Shown: positions 7,711-16,414, counted from the first letter of the stretch. The stretch is 17,802 bases of DNA from CADEEN01 sp040384625 (GCA_040384625.1 JAZKIW010000159.1:1-17802); one strand, 5' to 3'. Made by a program: numbers and translations. The notes: generated by a model not told the origin, from the letters alone.

Positions 7711-8112
7711 TCATCGCCGCGGCGCGCCCTTCGCGGTTCCCCCCAGCAGCCGCTTGCAGCGCTGCTCGTGCTGGGCGATCTCGGTCAACATCACGCGGAT
7801 GTCGTCGAGCTGCTGTTCGAGTTGCTGCCGGTGGGCCTGCAGCACGGCCATGAAGGCCTGCAGTTGCGGCGCGGTGTCTGCCTCGGAGTCGTACATGCGC
7901 ACCAGTTGCAGGATCTCCTGCAGCGACAGGCCCAGGCGCTTGCCGCGCAACGTGAGCTTCAGCCGCGTGCGGTCGCGCTGCGAATAGACGCGGTTGCGAC
8001 CGACTCGCGCCGGTGCCAGCAAGCCGGTGTCTTCGTAGAAGCGGATGGCGCGTGGCGTGACATCGAATTCCGCCGCCAGCTCGGCGATCGTGAAGCTGCG
8101 ATTGGCGCCCAT
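7711..8112 (-). CDS. liuR: MerR-family regulator of leucine/isovalerate utilisation, LiuR-like
   Basis: DNA-binding regulator of 133 residues. The N-terminal winged helix-turn-helix spans about residues 7-75: FTIAELAAEFDVTPRAIRFYE is followed by DTGLLAPARVGRNRVYSQRDR and the basic segment KLTLRGKRLGLSLQEI. The dimerising coiled coil, rich in Gln, Leu and Arg, runs from about 95 to 120. The sequence is closer to LiuR than to metal-sensing MerR proteins, and no paired metal-binding Cys are present (only one Cys near the C terminus). The ATG at 8110-8112 gives the full HTH but has no obvious Shine-Dalgarno. Palindromes on both sides, one upstream of its own start and one before the thioesterase, indicate autoregulation and control of the ivd block. 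The effector is probably a pathway acyl-CoA (inference). Confidence 0.9.
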   Translation of the reverse strand: MGANRSFTIAELAAEFDVTPRAIRFYEDTGLLAPARVGRNRVYSQRDRTRLKLTLRGKRLGLSLQEILQLVRMYDSEADTAPQLQAFMAVLQAHRQQLEQQLDDIRVMLTEIAQHEQRCKRLLGGTAKGAPRR

Positions 8113-8133
8113 GTCGATAAACTGCGGTCTCGA

Positions 8134-8158
8134 TTGACGTTGACGTAAACGTAAATGT
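8134..8158. promoter_or_regulatory. LiuR-type operator array between liuR and the MBL hydrolase gene
   Basis: The divergent gap contains TTGACGTAAACGTAAA (8140-8155), which aligns with the operator at 7670-7685. A second overlapping register, TTGACGTTGACGTAAA, lies at 8134-8149. The stretch reads as 6-bp steps: TTGACG, TTGACG, TAAACG, TAAATG, TAA. It sits 22 bp upstream of liuR's ATG and 11 bp upstream of the hydrolase GTG, so a bound regulator could affect both genes. Confidence 0.75.
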
Positions 8159-8169
8159 AAGGCCGCCCC

Positions 8170-9225
8170 GTGAATCCGAACGAAGCCGAACTGCACTACC
8201 CGCTGGGCGACGCCTTGCCAGCCCCGGGCGGCACGCTCGATGTCGCTCCCGGCGTGCGCTGGCTGCGCATGGCACTGCCGTTCGCACTTGATCACATCAA
8301 CCTGTGGCTGCTGCGTGATCGACAGGACGGCGTCGAAGGCTGGACCATCGTCGACTGCGGCATCACGAATGACGCCACGCGCAGCGCCTGGCAGCAAGTG
8401 TTCGCCGAGTGCCTGGACGGCCTGCCGGTGCTGCGTCTGATCGTGACCCACATGCATCCCGACCACATCGGTCTGGCGCACTGGCTGACCGAACGCTGGG
8501 GCTGCCGGATGTGGATCAGCGCGACCGACTTCAACGCCGCGCGCGTGGCCAGCCACAGCACCACAGGCTTTGGTGGCGAGCGTTCGGCCGCCTTCTTCGC
8601 CAGCCATGGTCTGACCGATCCGGAGGCCCTGGCCAAGGTGCGGGCGCGCTCGAACTACTACGCCGGCATGGTGCCGGATGTGCCCGCCGCCTACCGGCGC
8701 CTGATGGATGGCATGACCCTGGACATCGGCGGGCATGCCTGGCGCTGCATCGCCGGCTACGGCCATGCGCCCGAGCACATCGCCCTGCACGCGCCGAAAC
8801 TCGGCTTGCTCATCTCCGGCGACATGGTGCTGCCGCGCATCTCGACCAATGTGAGCGTCTACGACCTGGAGCCCGAGTCCGATCCGCTGGCGCTGTTCCT
8901 GACCTCGCTCAAGCGCTTCGACACCCTGGCCGAGGAGACGCTGGTGCTGCCCTCGCACGGCAAGCCCTTCACCGGCCTGCACGTGCGCACGCGCCAGTTG
9001 CACCAGCACCACGACGAACGCCTGGCGGATGTGATGGCCGCCTGCGCTGTCCAACCGTGTCATGCCGCGGACCTGTTGCCCGTGCTGTTCAAGCGCAAGC
9101 TCGACCTGCACCAGACCACCTTCGCCATGGGTGAATCGATCGCCCACCTGCATGCCCTGTGGCACGCCGGCAAGCTGCAGCGGCAGCTGGGCGACGATGG
9201 CGTGCTGCGTTTCGGCGTGGCCTGA
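8170..9225 (+). CDS. metallo-beta-lactamase-fold hydrolase with C-terminal winged helix
   Basis: Hydrolase of 351 residues with the binuclear-metal site of the MBL superfamily: His94, His96, Asp98 and His99 in THMHPDHIG, His199 in YGHAPEH, Asp218 in SGDM and His263 in PSHGKP. Residues from about 298 onward (HAADLLPVLF...GVLRFGVA) look like the winged-helix tail found in LACTB2-type enzymes. No signal peptide is seen, so it is probably cytoplasmic. The GTG at 8170 is used because TAAGG lies 7 nt upstream and no in-frame ATG exists before the conserved region. It is divergent from liuR across the operator array, suggesting a role in acyl-CoA or thioester metabolism, but the substrate cannot be read from sequence. 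A glyoxalase II-like activity is an alternative. Confidence 0.9.
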   Translation: MNPNEAELHYPLGDALPAPGGTLDVAPGVRWLRMALPFALDHINLWLLRDRQDGVEGWTIVDCGITNDATRSAWQQVFAECLDGLPVLRLIVTHMHPDHIGLAHWLTERWGCRMWISATDFNAARVASHSTTGFGGERSAAFFASHGLTDPEALAKVRARSNYYAGMVPDVPAAYRRLMDGMTLDIGGHAWRCIAGYGHAPEHIALHAPKLGLLISGDMVLPRISTNVSVYDLEPESDPLALFLTSLKRFDTLAEETLVLPSHGKPFTGLHVRTRQLHQHHDERLADVMAACAVQPCHAADLLPVLFKRKLDLHQTTFAMGESIAHLHALWHAGKLQRQLGDDGVLRFGVA

Positions 9226-9422
9226 GGCCGCGAAGGCGCAACAAGGAAAAGGCCCGCGGAGCGAAGCTCGCGGGCCTTGGCCTACCTCACCCTTTGACCA
9301 TTGCCGTCCCGAATCATCGGTTCCGGATCGGCGCGCATGACAGCGTGGGGCGCAGTCTGCGTGAGCGCGTTCCCATTGACGACCCCCGCTTTGCGGGGAG
9401 TTGGCCGGGCTTCAGCCGAAGA
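9226..9422. other. convergent intergenic gap with two hairpins
   Basis: This 197-bp gap lies between the 3' ends of the MBL hydrolase and the metallohydrolase. Besides the terminator at 9249-9278 it contains CCCCGC (9384-9389) and GCGGGG (9393-9398) around a TTT loop. That second hairpin is 24 bp past the metallohydrolase stop and has no U-tract. The 105 bases between the hairpins hold no credible reading frame. Confidence 0.6.
9249..9278 (-). terminator. Rho-independent terminator, minus strand
   Basis: AAGGCCCGCG (9249-9258) pairs perfectly with CGCGGGCCTT (9269-9278), and the inner AGC/GCT pairs extend the stem around a GAA loop. On the minus strand the stem is followed by TTTTCCTTGTT, a good U-tract. 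On the plus strand only two Ts follow, so it works best for leftward transcription from the ygjP-like operon, or for a short transcript arising in the gap. Confidence 0.8.
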
Positions 9423-10334
9423 TCAGTCGAAGACCGGGAGCACGTCGTCGCGCAGCGTGCCGCGGGCGCGCTCGTAGTCGGGCACCACCGAGCGCACGAC
9501 TTCCCAGAACGCCGCGCTGTGGTTCATCTCGCGCAGATGGGCCAGTTCGTGCGCCACCACGTAGTCGATGGTCGGCAGCGCGAAGTGGATCAGGCGCCAG
9601 TGCAGGCGGATCGCCCCGTCGGCGCCGGCGCTGCCCCAGCGCGTGCTCGCCGAGCTGAGCGACAGACGCGTCATGCGTACGCCGAGCTGGGCCGCGAAGT
9701 GGCGGCAGCGCTCTTCGAAGATGCGTTTGGCCTGGCGCTGCAGCCAGCTCTGCACGGCGTCACGGATCTGCTCCGCCGTCGCTGACTGCGGCAGACCGAC
9801 GTGCAGGGTCAGGCGCGGCACGCCGGGGAGTGTGTCGTTGGCGCTATGCAGCACCGCGCCCGTGCTGCGCGGATCGAGGACGACGATCACGCTTTCGCCG
9901 AGGAAGGGAATCGTGGTGCCGTCGCGCCAGTCGACCTTGGCCGTGGCCAGGCGACGCGCGCGCTCGTCCTGCTCCTGCAGCTTGGCCAGGATCCAGCGCG
10001 CCTTTTCCTGCAGGGCGGCGTCGACTTCGCCGCGACCGACCCAGCGCGGTGCGCTCACCACCAAGCCCTCGCTGCCGACCACGAAGCCGATGCTCTTGCG
10101 CCGGACGCGGCGGAACTCGTAGGCGACCAGGTGACCGTTCAGATGTGCCTCGCGGCTGGCGCGCGGATGCCGAAAGGTTGCCGGCAACAACAACTCGGCG
10201 ATCGGCACTGCCGGCCCGCTGGCGATCGCCGGTTCGGTCAGCGCGATCTCGATTTCGATGCCCCGCGGCTCGGCAGGGACGATCGGCTCGAACAGGTCGA
10301 GCTGCGCAGTGTCGGCGGCGGGCGATCGCGGCAT
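9423..10334 (-). CDS. YgjP-like (DUF45/M48-type) zinc metallohydrolase
   Basis: Protein of 303 residues with a YgjP/SprT-like metal site near the C terminus: HELAH at 262-266, then His272 in NHSAAFW, giving an HExxH-x5-H zinc site. The mid-region WGSAGADGAIRLHWRLIHF preceding it is also typical of the DUF45 family. The first 70 or so residues are a variable extension with many acidic and aliphatic residues and no signal peptide. The ATG at 10332-10334 is chosen; the open frame continues far upstream only as an out-of-frame shadow of plsC. It is the last gene of the envelope/glyQS operon, 11 bp after plsC, and is probably terminated by one of the hairpins in the following gap. Homologues are annotated as metallopeptidases, but the true substrate here is unknown. 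Confidence 0.88.
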   Translation of the reverse strand: MPRSPAADTAQLDLFEPIVPAEPRGIEIEIALTEPAIASGPAVPIAELLLPATFRHPRASREAHLNGHLVAYEFRRVRRKSIGFVVGSEGLVVSAPRWVGRGEVDAALQEKARWILAKLQEQDERARRLATAKVDWRDGTTIPFLGESVIVVLDPRSTGAVLHSANDTLPGVPRLTLHVGLPQSATAEQIRDAVQSWLQRQAKRIFEERCRHFAAQLGVRMTRLSLSSASTRWGSAGADGAIRLHWRLIHFALPTIDYVVAHELAHLREMNHSAAFWEVVRSVVPDYERARGTLRDDVLPVFD

Positions 10335-10345
10335 GGAGCGCGATT

Positions 10346-11095
10346 CTAGGCAGGCGTGCGGTAGGCCTCGGGGTCCAGGCGGCGCATCTCCGCCTCGATC
10401 CAGGCCTCGACCTCGCGCATCAATTCCTCCGGCTCGCGGCCGACCGACGGAATCGGTGCACCGATCGAAATGTCGATCACCCCCGGCCGCAGCGAAAAGC
10501 TTTTGCGCGGCCAGCAGCGCGCCGAGGTCACCGCGATCGGCACCACCGGCGCGCCGGTGGTGACGGCCAGGCGCGTCGCACCGGCCTTGTAGACGCCCTG
10601 TGCGCCACGTGGCGTGCGCGTGCCTTCCGGAAACATGATCACCCAGTGTCCGCGCGCCAGCAGGGCCTTGCCCTGCGCCGCCACCTTGCCCCAGGCCTCG
10701 GTGCGCTTGCTGCGGTCGATGTGGATCATGTCCAGGCGGCCGATGGCCCAGCCGAAGAACGGGACGTAGAGCAACTCGCGCTTGAACACATAGGCCAGCG
10801 GGTGCGACATCAGGGTCGGGAAGGCAAAGGTCTCCCACGTCGACTGGTGCTTGGGGGCCAGGATCACCGGTGCCAGCGGGTCGGCCGAGGGCAGGCGCTC
10901 CATGCCGTGCACGCGGTGGCGCACGCCGCAGATGACGCGCGCGCCCCAGATCACCACCCGCAGCCAGGCCACGCAGATCCAGTACAGCGGGTCGCCGCGC
11001 AGGAACAGTGACGCCGCCACCACCGTCAGCGCATACGGCACGACCGTGATGGCCATCCAGATGATGAACAGCGTCGAGCGAAGTCCGGCGAGCAT
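10346..11095 (-). CDS. plsC: 1-acyl-sn-glycerol-3-phosphate acyltransferase
   Basis: Inner-membrane enzyme that acylates lysophosphatidic acid to phosphatidic acid in phospholipid synthesis. It has 249 residues, a normal length. A hydrophobic N terminus (about residues 7-31) and a second hydrophobic stretch (38-55) anchor it to the membrane. The acyltransferase blocks are KHQSTWE (His83 to Glu88, an HX4E form of the usual HX4D), FPEGTR (155-160) with the surrounding ARGHWVIMFPEGTRTPRG, and APVVPIAV near 190. The start at ATG 11093-11095 is preferred to an upstream TTG inside a hairpin repeat. It lies 90 bp after the gmhB homologue and 11 bp before the metallohydrolase gene. The HX4E form looks like a family variant rather than damage. 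Confidence 0.93.
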   Translation of the reverse strand: MLAGLRSTLFIIWMAITVVPYALTVVAASLFLRGDPLYWICVAWLRVVIWGARVICGVRHRVHGMERLPSADPLAPVILAPKHQSTWETFAFPTLMSHPLAYVFKRELLYVPFFGWAIGRLDMIHIDRSKRTEAWGKVAAQGKALLARGHWVIMFPEGTRTPRGAQGVYKAGATRLAVTTGAPVVPIAVTSARCWPRKSFSLRPGVIDISIGAPIPSVGREPEELMREVEAWIEAEMRRLDPEAYRTPA

Positions 11096-11116
11096 CGGCG
11101 GTCTCAGGCCGCGCCG

Positions 11117-11173
11117 GGCCGCTCCCAAGCGGCCTGAGCTCCCCTCGGGGGGTGCGAGCGAAGCGAGCTTGGG
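11117..11173. repeat. GC-rich hairpin repeat between gmhB homologue and plsC
   Basis: Several nested complementary arms occupy the gap. GGCCGCT (11117-11123) pairs with AGCGGCC (11128-11134) over a CCCA loop. CCCC (11141-11144) pairs with GGGG (11147-11150). CCCAAGC (11124-11130) can instead pair with GCTTGGG (11167-11173) as an outer stem. The GCGAGCGAAGCGAGCTT core resembles dispersed intergenic elements common in Burkholderiales genomes. It could attenuate or stabilise the polycistronic message. The dispersed nature is from general knowledge; only one copy is in the window. Confidence 0.65.
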
Positions 11174-11185
11174 GCCGTCATCTTG

Positions 11186-11815
11186 TCAGTGCGTGAGCGG
11201 AATCGGGCGCGAGTCTTCGCCGATCACGCCGAGCAGGGTGTGCTCCCGGTGCAGCAGGAACTCGACGAAGGCAGCCAGGTCGTCGTGTACCTGCACCGCG
11301 TCGATACCGGCCACCCACTGCGCCAGTTCCTCGGGCGTCAGCGTCGCGGCGCGGCCCGTCAACACCAGGTGCGGCTCGCAACCGGCGGCGTGCGCGGCCT
11401 GCAGGTCGCGCGCGGTGTCACAGACCATCGGCACGCGCGCCAACAGACCGTCCAGACCATAGCGGTCGGCGATCTGCAGCATCAAGCCGGGCAGTGGTTT
11501 GCGGCAATCGCATTGCTCTTCCGGTGCGTGAGGGCAGAAGAACACCGCGTCGATGCGTCCGCCCTGTTCGGCCAGCAGCTGCATCATGTGGCGGTGCACG
11601 GCGTTCAGCGAAGCCATGTCGACCAGGCCGCGACCGATGCCTGACTGGTTGGTGGCCAGCACCGCATGCCAGCCGGCCTGGTTCAGCCGCGCCACCGCCT
11701 GCAACGCACCGGGCACCGGCTGCCACTCTTCCGGCGCCTTCACGTGGTCGTCGCGGTACAGGTTCAGGATGCCATCGCGGCCGAGGATCACCAGCTTTGG
11801 ATGGTGCGGGTGCAT
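11186..11815 (-). CDS. gmhB: GmhB-like HAD phosphatase with altered nucleophile
   Basis: Homologue of D-glycero-D-manno-heptose-1,7-bisphosphate 7-phosphatase, which acts in ADP-heptose synthesis for lipopolysaccharide; 209 residues, about the family length. The zinc site is intact: Cys94, His96, Cys102 and Cys104 in CPHAPEEQCDCRKP. HAD motif II (ATNQSG, Thr55) and Lys106 are present. Motif I reads LGRDGILN, so Gly12 replaces the nucleophilic Asp; the second Asp (Asp14) remains. Motif IV reads VCDTARD, keeping Asp133 but with Cys for the usual Gly. The ATG at 11813-11815 has an AGGAG site overlapping the glyS stop, 5 nt upstream. It sits between glyS and plsC. It is either inactive, altered in function, or carries a sequencing error; the family assignment is firm, the activity is not. 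Confidence 0.85.
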   Translation of the reverse strand: MHPHHPKLVILGRDGILNLYRDDHVKAPEEWQPVPGALQAVARLNQAGWHAVLATNQSGIGRGLVDMASLNAVHRHMMQLLAEQGGRIDAVFFCPHAPEEQCDCRKPLPGLMLQIADRYGLDGLLARVPMVCDTARDLQAAHAAGCEPHLVLTGRAATLTPEELAQWVAGIDAVQVHDDLAAFVEFLLHREHTLLGVIGEDSRPIPLTH

Positions 11816-11823
11816 GGCAGCTC

Positions 11824-13928
11824 CTAGGACGCCAGCTTGGACAGATCGGCCACGCGGTTCATCGCCGTGTGCAGGGCCGCCAGCAACGCCAGGCGGTTGG
11901 CGCGCAGGGCCGGGTCTTCGGCGTTGACCATCACGCCGTCGAAGAAGGCATCGACCGGCGTCTTCAGCACGGCCAGTTCGCGCAGCGAAGCGGCGTACTC
12001 GCTGCTGTCGAATAGCGTGTCGGCCCGCGGCCGCACGCGAGCCAGCGCGCCATGCAGTGCCTGCTCGGCAGGTTCGGCCAGGCGCGATGCGTCGATCGTC
12101 TCTGCCGGCTTCGCGTCGCTCTTGCGGAGGATGTTGGCGATGCGCTTGTTCGCTGCGGCCAGCGATGCTGCTTCGGGCAAGGCCGCGAAGGCGCGCACGG
12201 CGGCCAGACGTCGGGGCACTTCGGCCAGGCGCACTGGGCGCAGTGACAGCACGGCATCGACTTCATGGGCGCTGTAGCTCTGCTCGCGCAGACTGCCCGC
12301 CAGGCGGTCGTAAACGAAGTCGGCCAGGGCAGTGCGCGGGTCGGTGATGCGGCTGCCGAAGGGCGGCAGCGCGAGTGCGAAGAGCTGGTCGAGATCGAGT
12401 GCCCGGGCATGTTCGATCAGCATGCGGATCATGCCCAGCGCATGGCGGCGCAGCGCAAACGGATCCTTGTCGCCGGTGGGCTTTTCGCCGATGCCGAACA
12501 GACCGACCAGGGTTTCGAGCTTGTCGGCCAGTGCGACGACCAGGCCGACCTCGTTGCGCGGCAACGCATCACCGGCGAAGCGCGGCTTGTAGTGGTCCTC
12601 GACGGCGAAGGCCACCGCTTCGCCCTCGCCGTCGTGGCGCGCGTAGTAGCCACCCATCACGCCTTGCAGCTCGGGGAACTCGCCGACCATGTCGGTGACC
12701 AGGTCGGCCTTGGCCAGCAAGGCGGCGCGGTCGGCCTGTGCCGCGAGCGCAGCACCGCCGAGTCGTTCGCCGATGGCGCGGGCGATGGCGCGCACACGCT
12801 CGACGCGGTCGCCCTGCGAGCCGAGCTTGCCGTGGTAGACCACCTTGTCGAGCAAAGGCAGGCGCGATTCGAGGGACTTCTTCCGATCCTGGTCGAAGAA
12901 GAACTTCGCGTCGGCCAGGCGCGGCCGCACGACCCGCTCGTTGCCCTGGACCACGGCACTCGCATCGCTGGGGCTGATGTTGCTGACGACGAGGAATTTC
13001 TCGGTCAGCTTGCCGCCCGCGTCGAGCAGCGGAAAGTACTTCTGGTTGGCCTTCATGGTCAGGATCAGGCACTCCGGCGGCACCGCCAGGAACTCGGGCT
13101 CGAAACGGCACAGCAGCACGTTCGGTCGTTCGACCAGGGCCGTCACTTCGTCAAGCAGCGCCTCGTCGTCGATCGGCGTCAGGCCCTGCTCGGCCGCGGC
13201 GTGCTGCAACTGGCGCACGATCTCGTTGCGCCGGTGCGCGAAGCCGGCCATCACGGCGCCCTGGCGCTCGAGCTGCTGCGCGTAGTGGTCGGCATCCTGC
13301 AGCACGACCGGCTCGAGCTGCCCCTCGAAGCGGTGACCGTGAGTCGTGCGGCCAGCGAACAGGCCCAGGGCCGCCACGGGCACCACGTCCGCGCCGTGCA
13401 GGGCCACCAGGCCGTGCACCGGGCGCACGAAGTTCACGCTGGTCCAGCCGTCGGCGAGCTGGTAGCTCATCAGCTTGGGAATCGGCAGTGCCGCCAGGGC
13501 TGCGTCGAGCGCCACCTGCAGGCCGGCGGCCAAGGTCGCGCCGCGTACCGCGGTGGTCCAGAACAGCGCTTCCGCCTTGCCATCGGTCCTGCGTTCGAGC
13601 TGGCCGACGACGCTCGCATCGGCGCCGACGGCGGCCAGCTTCTTCAGCAAGGCCGGTGTCGGCTGCCCTTGTGCGTCCAGGGCTACGCTGACGGGCATCA
13701 GCTTGTGCGTCACGTTGCGCTCGGCCGCATGGGCGTGCACCGCGCTGATGTGCGCCGCCAGGCGGCGTGGCGTGGCGTAAGGTGTGACGGCCGATTGCTC
13801 ACCGCTCAGGCCCTGCGTTTTCAGGCTCGCCGCCAGCGTTTGCGCGAACGACTCGCCAAGCCTCTTCAGCACCTTCGGCGGCAACTCCTCAGCGAACAGC
13901 TCGACCAGCAGGCTCTTGGTCGTGCTCA

Positions 13929-13929
<1 letters not shown>
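11824..13929 (-). CDS. glyS: glycine--tRNA ligase beta subunit
   Basis: Beta subunit of the heterotetrameric bacterial glycyl-tRNA synthetase. It carries tRNA recognition functions and works with GlyQ to charge tRNA-Gly. It has 701 residues against 689 in E. coli. The N terminus KSLLVELFAEELPPK, the block LTMKANQKYFPLLD near 285-300, GVMGGYYARHDGEG near 425 and GEKPTGDKDPFALRR near 485 are characteristic, and the C-terminal part is the anticodon-binding region. The ATG at 13927-13929 shares one base with the glyQ stop (TGATG), ensuring coupled translation of the two subunits. The open frame extends upstream of this ATG only as an out-of-frame overlap with glyQ. Confidence 0.97.
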
Positions 13930-14846
<917 letters not shown>

Positions 14847-14878
14847 CGGTGCAACAGCGGCGCGAAAGGAGGCCGATT

Positions 14879-16414
14879 CTAAGGAGCGCGCATCCAGCGA
14901 CCGGCCACGGCCACGACCAGCAGGCTGAGGGCGACCAGAGGTGCGATGCCGAAGGTGCCGGCCCAGTGCGCGAAGGGCGTCACGCCGCTGCGCCCTTCGA
15001 CCGTCACGTTGAGCGCACCACGCGTGAAGGGGGCGAGCTGCGCCGTCACGCGACCGCGGTGGTCGACGAGGGCCGTGGCGCCGGTGTTGGTGGCGCGCAG
15101 CATCGGCCGCTGCAGTTCGAGCGTGCGCATGCGCGAGATGTGCAGGTGCTGGGTGATGGCGATGGTGTCGCCGAACCAGCCGATGTTGCTGAGGTTGGCG
15201 AAGACCGTGGGTGCCTGGTCCGCGTCGGCGAAGCGCAGCGCCAGTTCCTCGCCGAACAGGTCTTCGTAGCAGACGTTGGGGGCCACGCGCTGGCCGCCGA
15301 AGCCGAACGAAGGCGGCACCTTCGCGCCGCGCGCGAAGTCGCCGAGCGGTATGTCCATCATCTCGACGAACCAGTGGAACCCGGGCGGGATGAACTCGCC
15401 GAAAGGCACCAGGTGCTGCTTGTCATAGCGGTAGAAGCTGCCCGGCAGCGCACGGGCCTGGGCCGACAGGCCGGCCACCGAGTTGGTGTAGCCGGCATCG
15501 AAACTGCCGAGGGGCAAGCCGACGAGGGCCGCGCGCTCGCCACCGAACAGCGCCGTGAAGCTGCGCCAGGTTTCGGGACCGAGCTGGTCCGGCAGCAGCG
15601 GGATCGCCGTTTCGGGCGCGATTACCAACGGCCCGCGTGCCTCGCGCATCGCGGCTTCGAGCCAGGACAGGGCCTCCGGCAGGCGGTCGGGGGCGAACTT
15701 CTCGTCCTGGGCCACGTTGGTCTGCACCAGGGTCACCCCCAGGGTGCCGGCAGGCGTCGAGAAGTCGCGCGTCCCCCAGGGCAGGACGACCAGCAGCGCA
15801 GCCACGCCGAACGTCGCCAGCGCCGCCTGGCGCGGCCCGGAGTGAAACGCCAGCGCGGGGCCGGCTGCGCCGGCCGCGAGCACGAAGCCGATGCCGTACA
15901 CGCCGAGCCAGGGCGCCAGCGTGGCGAGCGGCGCATCGACCTGGCCGTAACCGGTGGCGGCCCAGGGGAATCCGGTGAAGAGCACGCCGCGCGCCAGCTC
16001 TGCGGCCAGCCAGAGGGCGGCGAAGAGCAGGGCGTCGGGCGCAGCCCTGCCTCTGCGCAGCCGCGCAAACAGGGCTAGTGCAGCGGCCAGATAGGCCGAC
16101 AAGGCCACAGAGAGGGCGAGCACGGCCAGCACCGCCAGCGGCGCGGGCAGACCGCCGTAGCGGTGCAGCGAGATGAAGAGCCACCAGGTGCCGGCGCACA
16201 GCCAGCCGGTACCGAACGCCAGGCCGAGCCATGCGGCGTGTGCCGGCGCAGCCCGGCCCACGCGCCAGACCAGCAGGCCGATGCACAGGAACTGCAGCCA
16301 CCAGGCGCCGGTCCAGGTGCTGGGCAGGCTGAAGGCTGCACCGAGCACCAAGGTAGCGCCGACCTCGAGCCCGACGCGCCGGCGCAGCGCGGCCGGGGCG
16401 CCTGCGGCGCTCAA
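14879..16414 (-). CDS. lnt: apolipoprotein N-acyltransferase
   Basis: Inner-membrane enzyme that adds the third acyl chain to the N-terminal Cys of lipoproteins. It has 511 residues (E. coli 512). The first 200 or so residues form a series of hydrophobic segments. The nitrilase-like periplasmic domain follows, with the triad Glu268 in APETAIP, Lys332 in YDKQHLVPFGE and Cys382 in VCYEDLFG (E. coli E267/K335/C387). A final membrane helix spans about 487-505. The start appears to be TTG (complement of 16412-16414), overlapping the corC stop as TTGA; no ATG or GTG is available close by before the first membrane segment. The corC-lnt adjacency is widely conserved. Lipoproteins such as the S10 peptidase at 4.5-6.0 kb would be among its substrates. 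Confidence 0.95.
   Translation of the reverse strand: MSAAGAPAALRRRVGLEVGATLVLGAAFSLPSTWTGAWWLQFLCIGLLVWRVGRAAPAHAAWLGLAFGTGWLCAGTWWLFISLHRYGGLPAPLAVLAVLALSVALSAYLAAALALFARLRRGRAAPDALLFAALWLAAELARGVLFTGFPWAATGYGQVDAPLATLAPWLGVYGIGFVLAAGAAGPALAFHSGPRQAALATFGVAALLVVLPWGTRDFSTPAGTLGVTLVQTNVAQDEKFAPDRLPEALSWLEAAMREARGPLVIAPETAIPLLPDQLGPETWRSFTALFGGERAALVGLPLGSFDAGYTNSVAGLSAQARALPGSFYRYDKQHLVPFGEFIPPGFHWFVEMMDIPLGDFARGAKVPPSFGFGGQRVAPNVCYEDLFGEELALRFADADQAPTVFANLSNIGWFGDTIAITQHLHISRMRTLELQRPMLRATNTGATALVDHRGRVTAQLAPFTRGALNVTVEGRSGVTPFAHWAGTFGIAPLVALSLLVVAVAGRWMRAP

Noticed and set aside
11096..11128. Upstream TTG start adding 11 residues to PlsC
   Set aside because: The added residues are basic and Pro-rich and encoded in the hairpin repeat; the ATG at 11095 starts directly before the hydrophobic anchor.
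14849..16078. 409-codon plus-strand frame opposite lnt
   Set aside because: No domain and a Gly/Arg/Gln-rich shadow composition; the minus strand has Lnt with its full catalytic triad.
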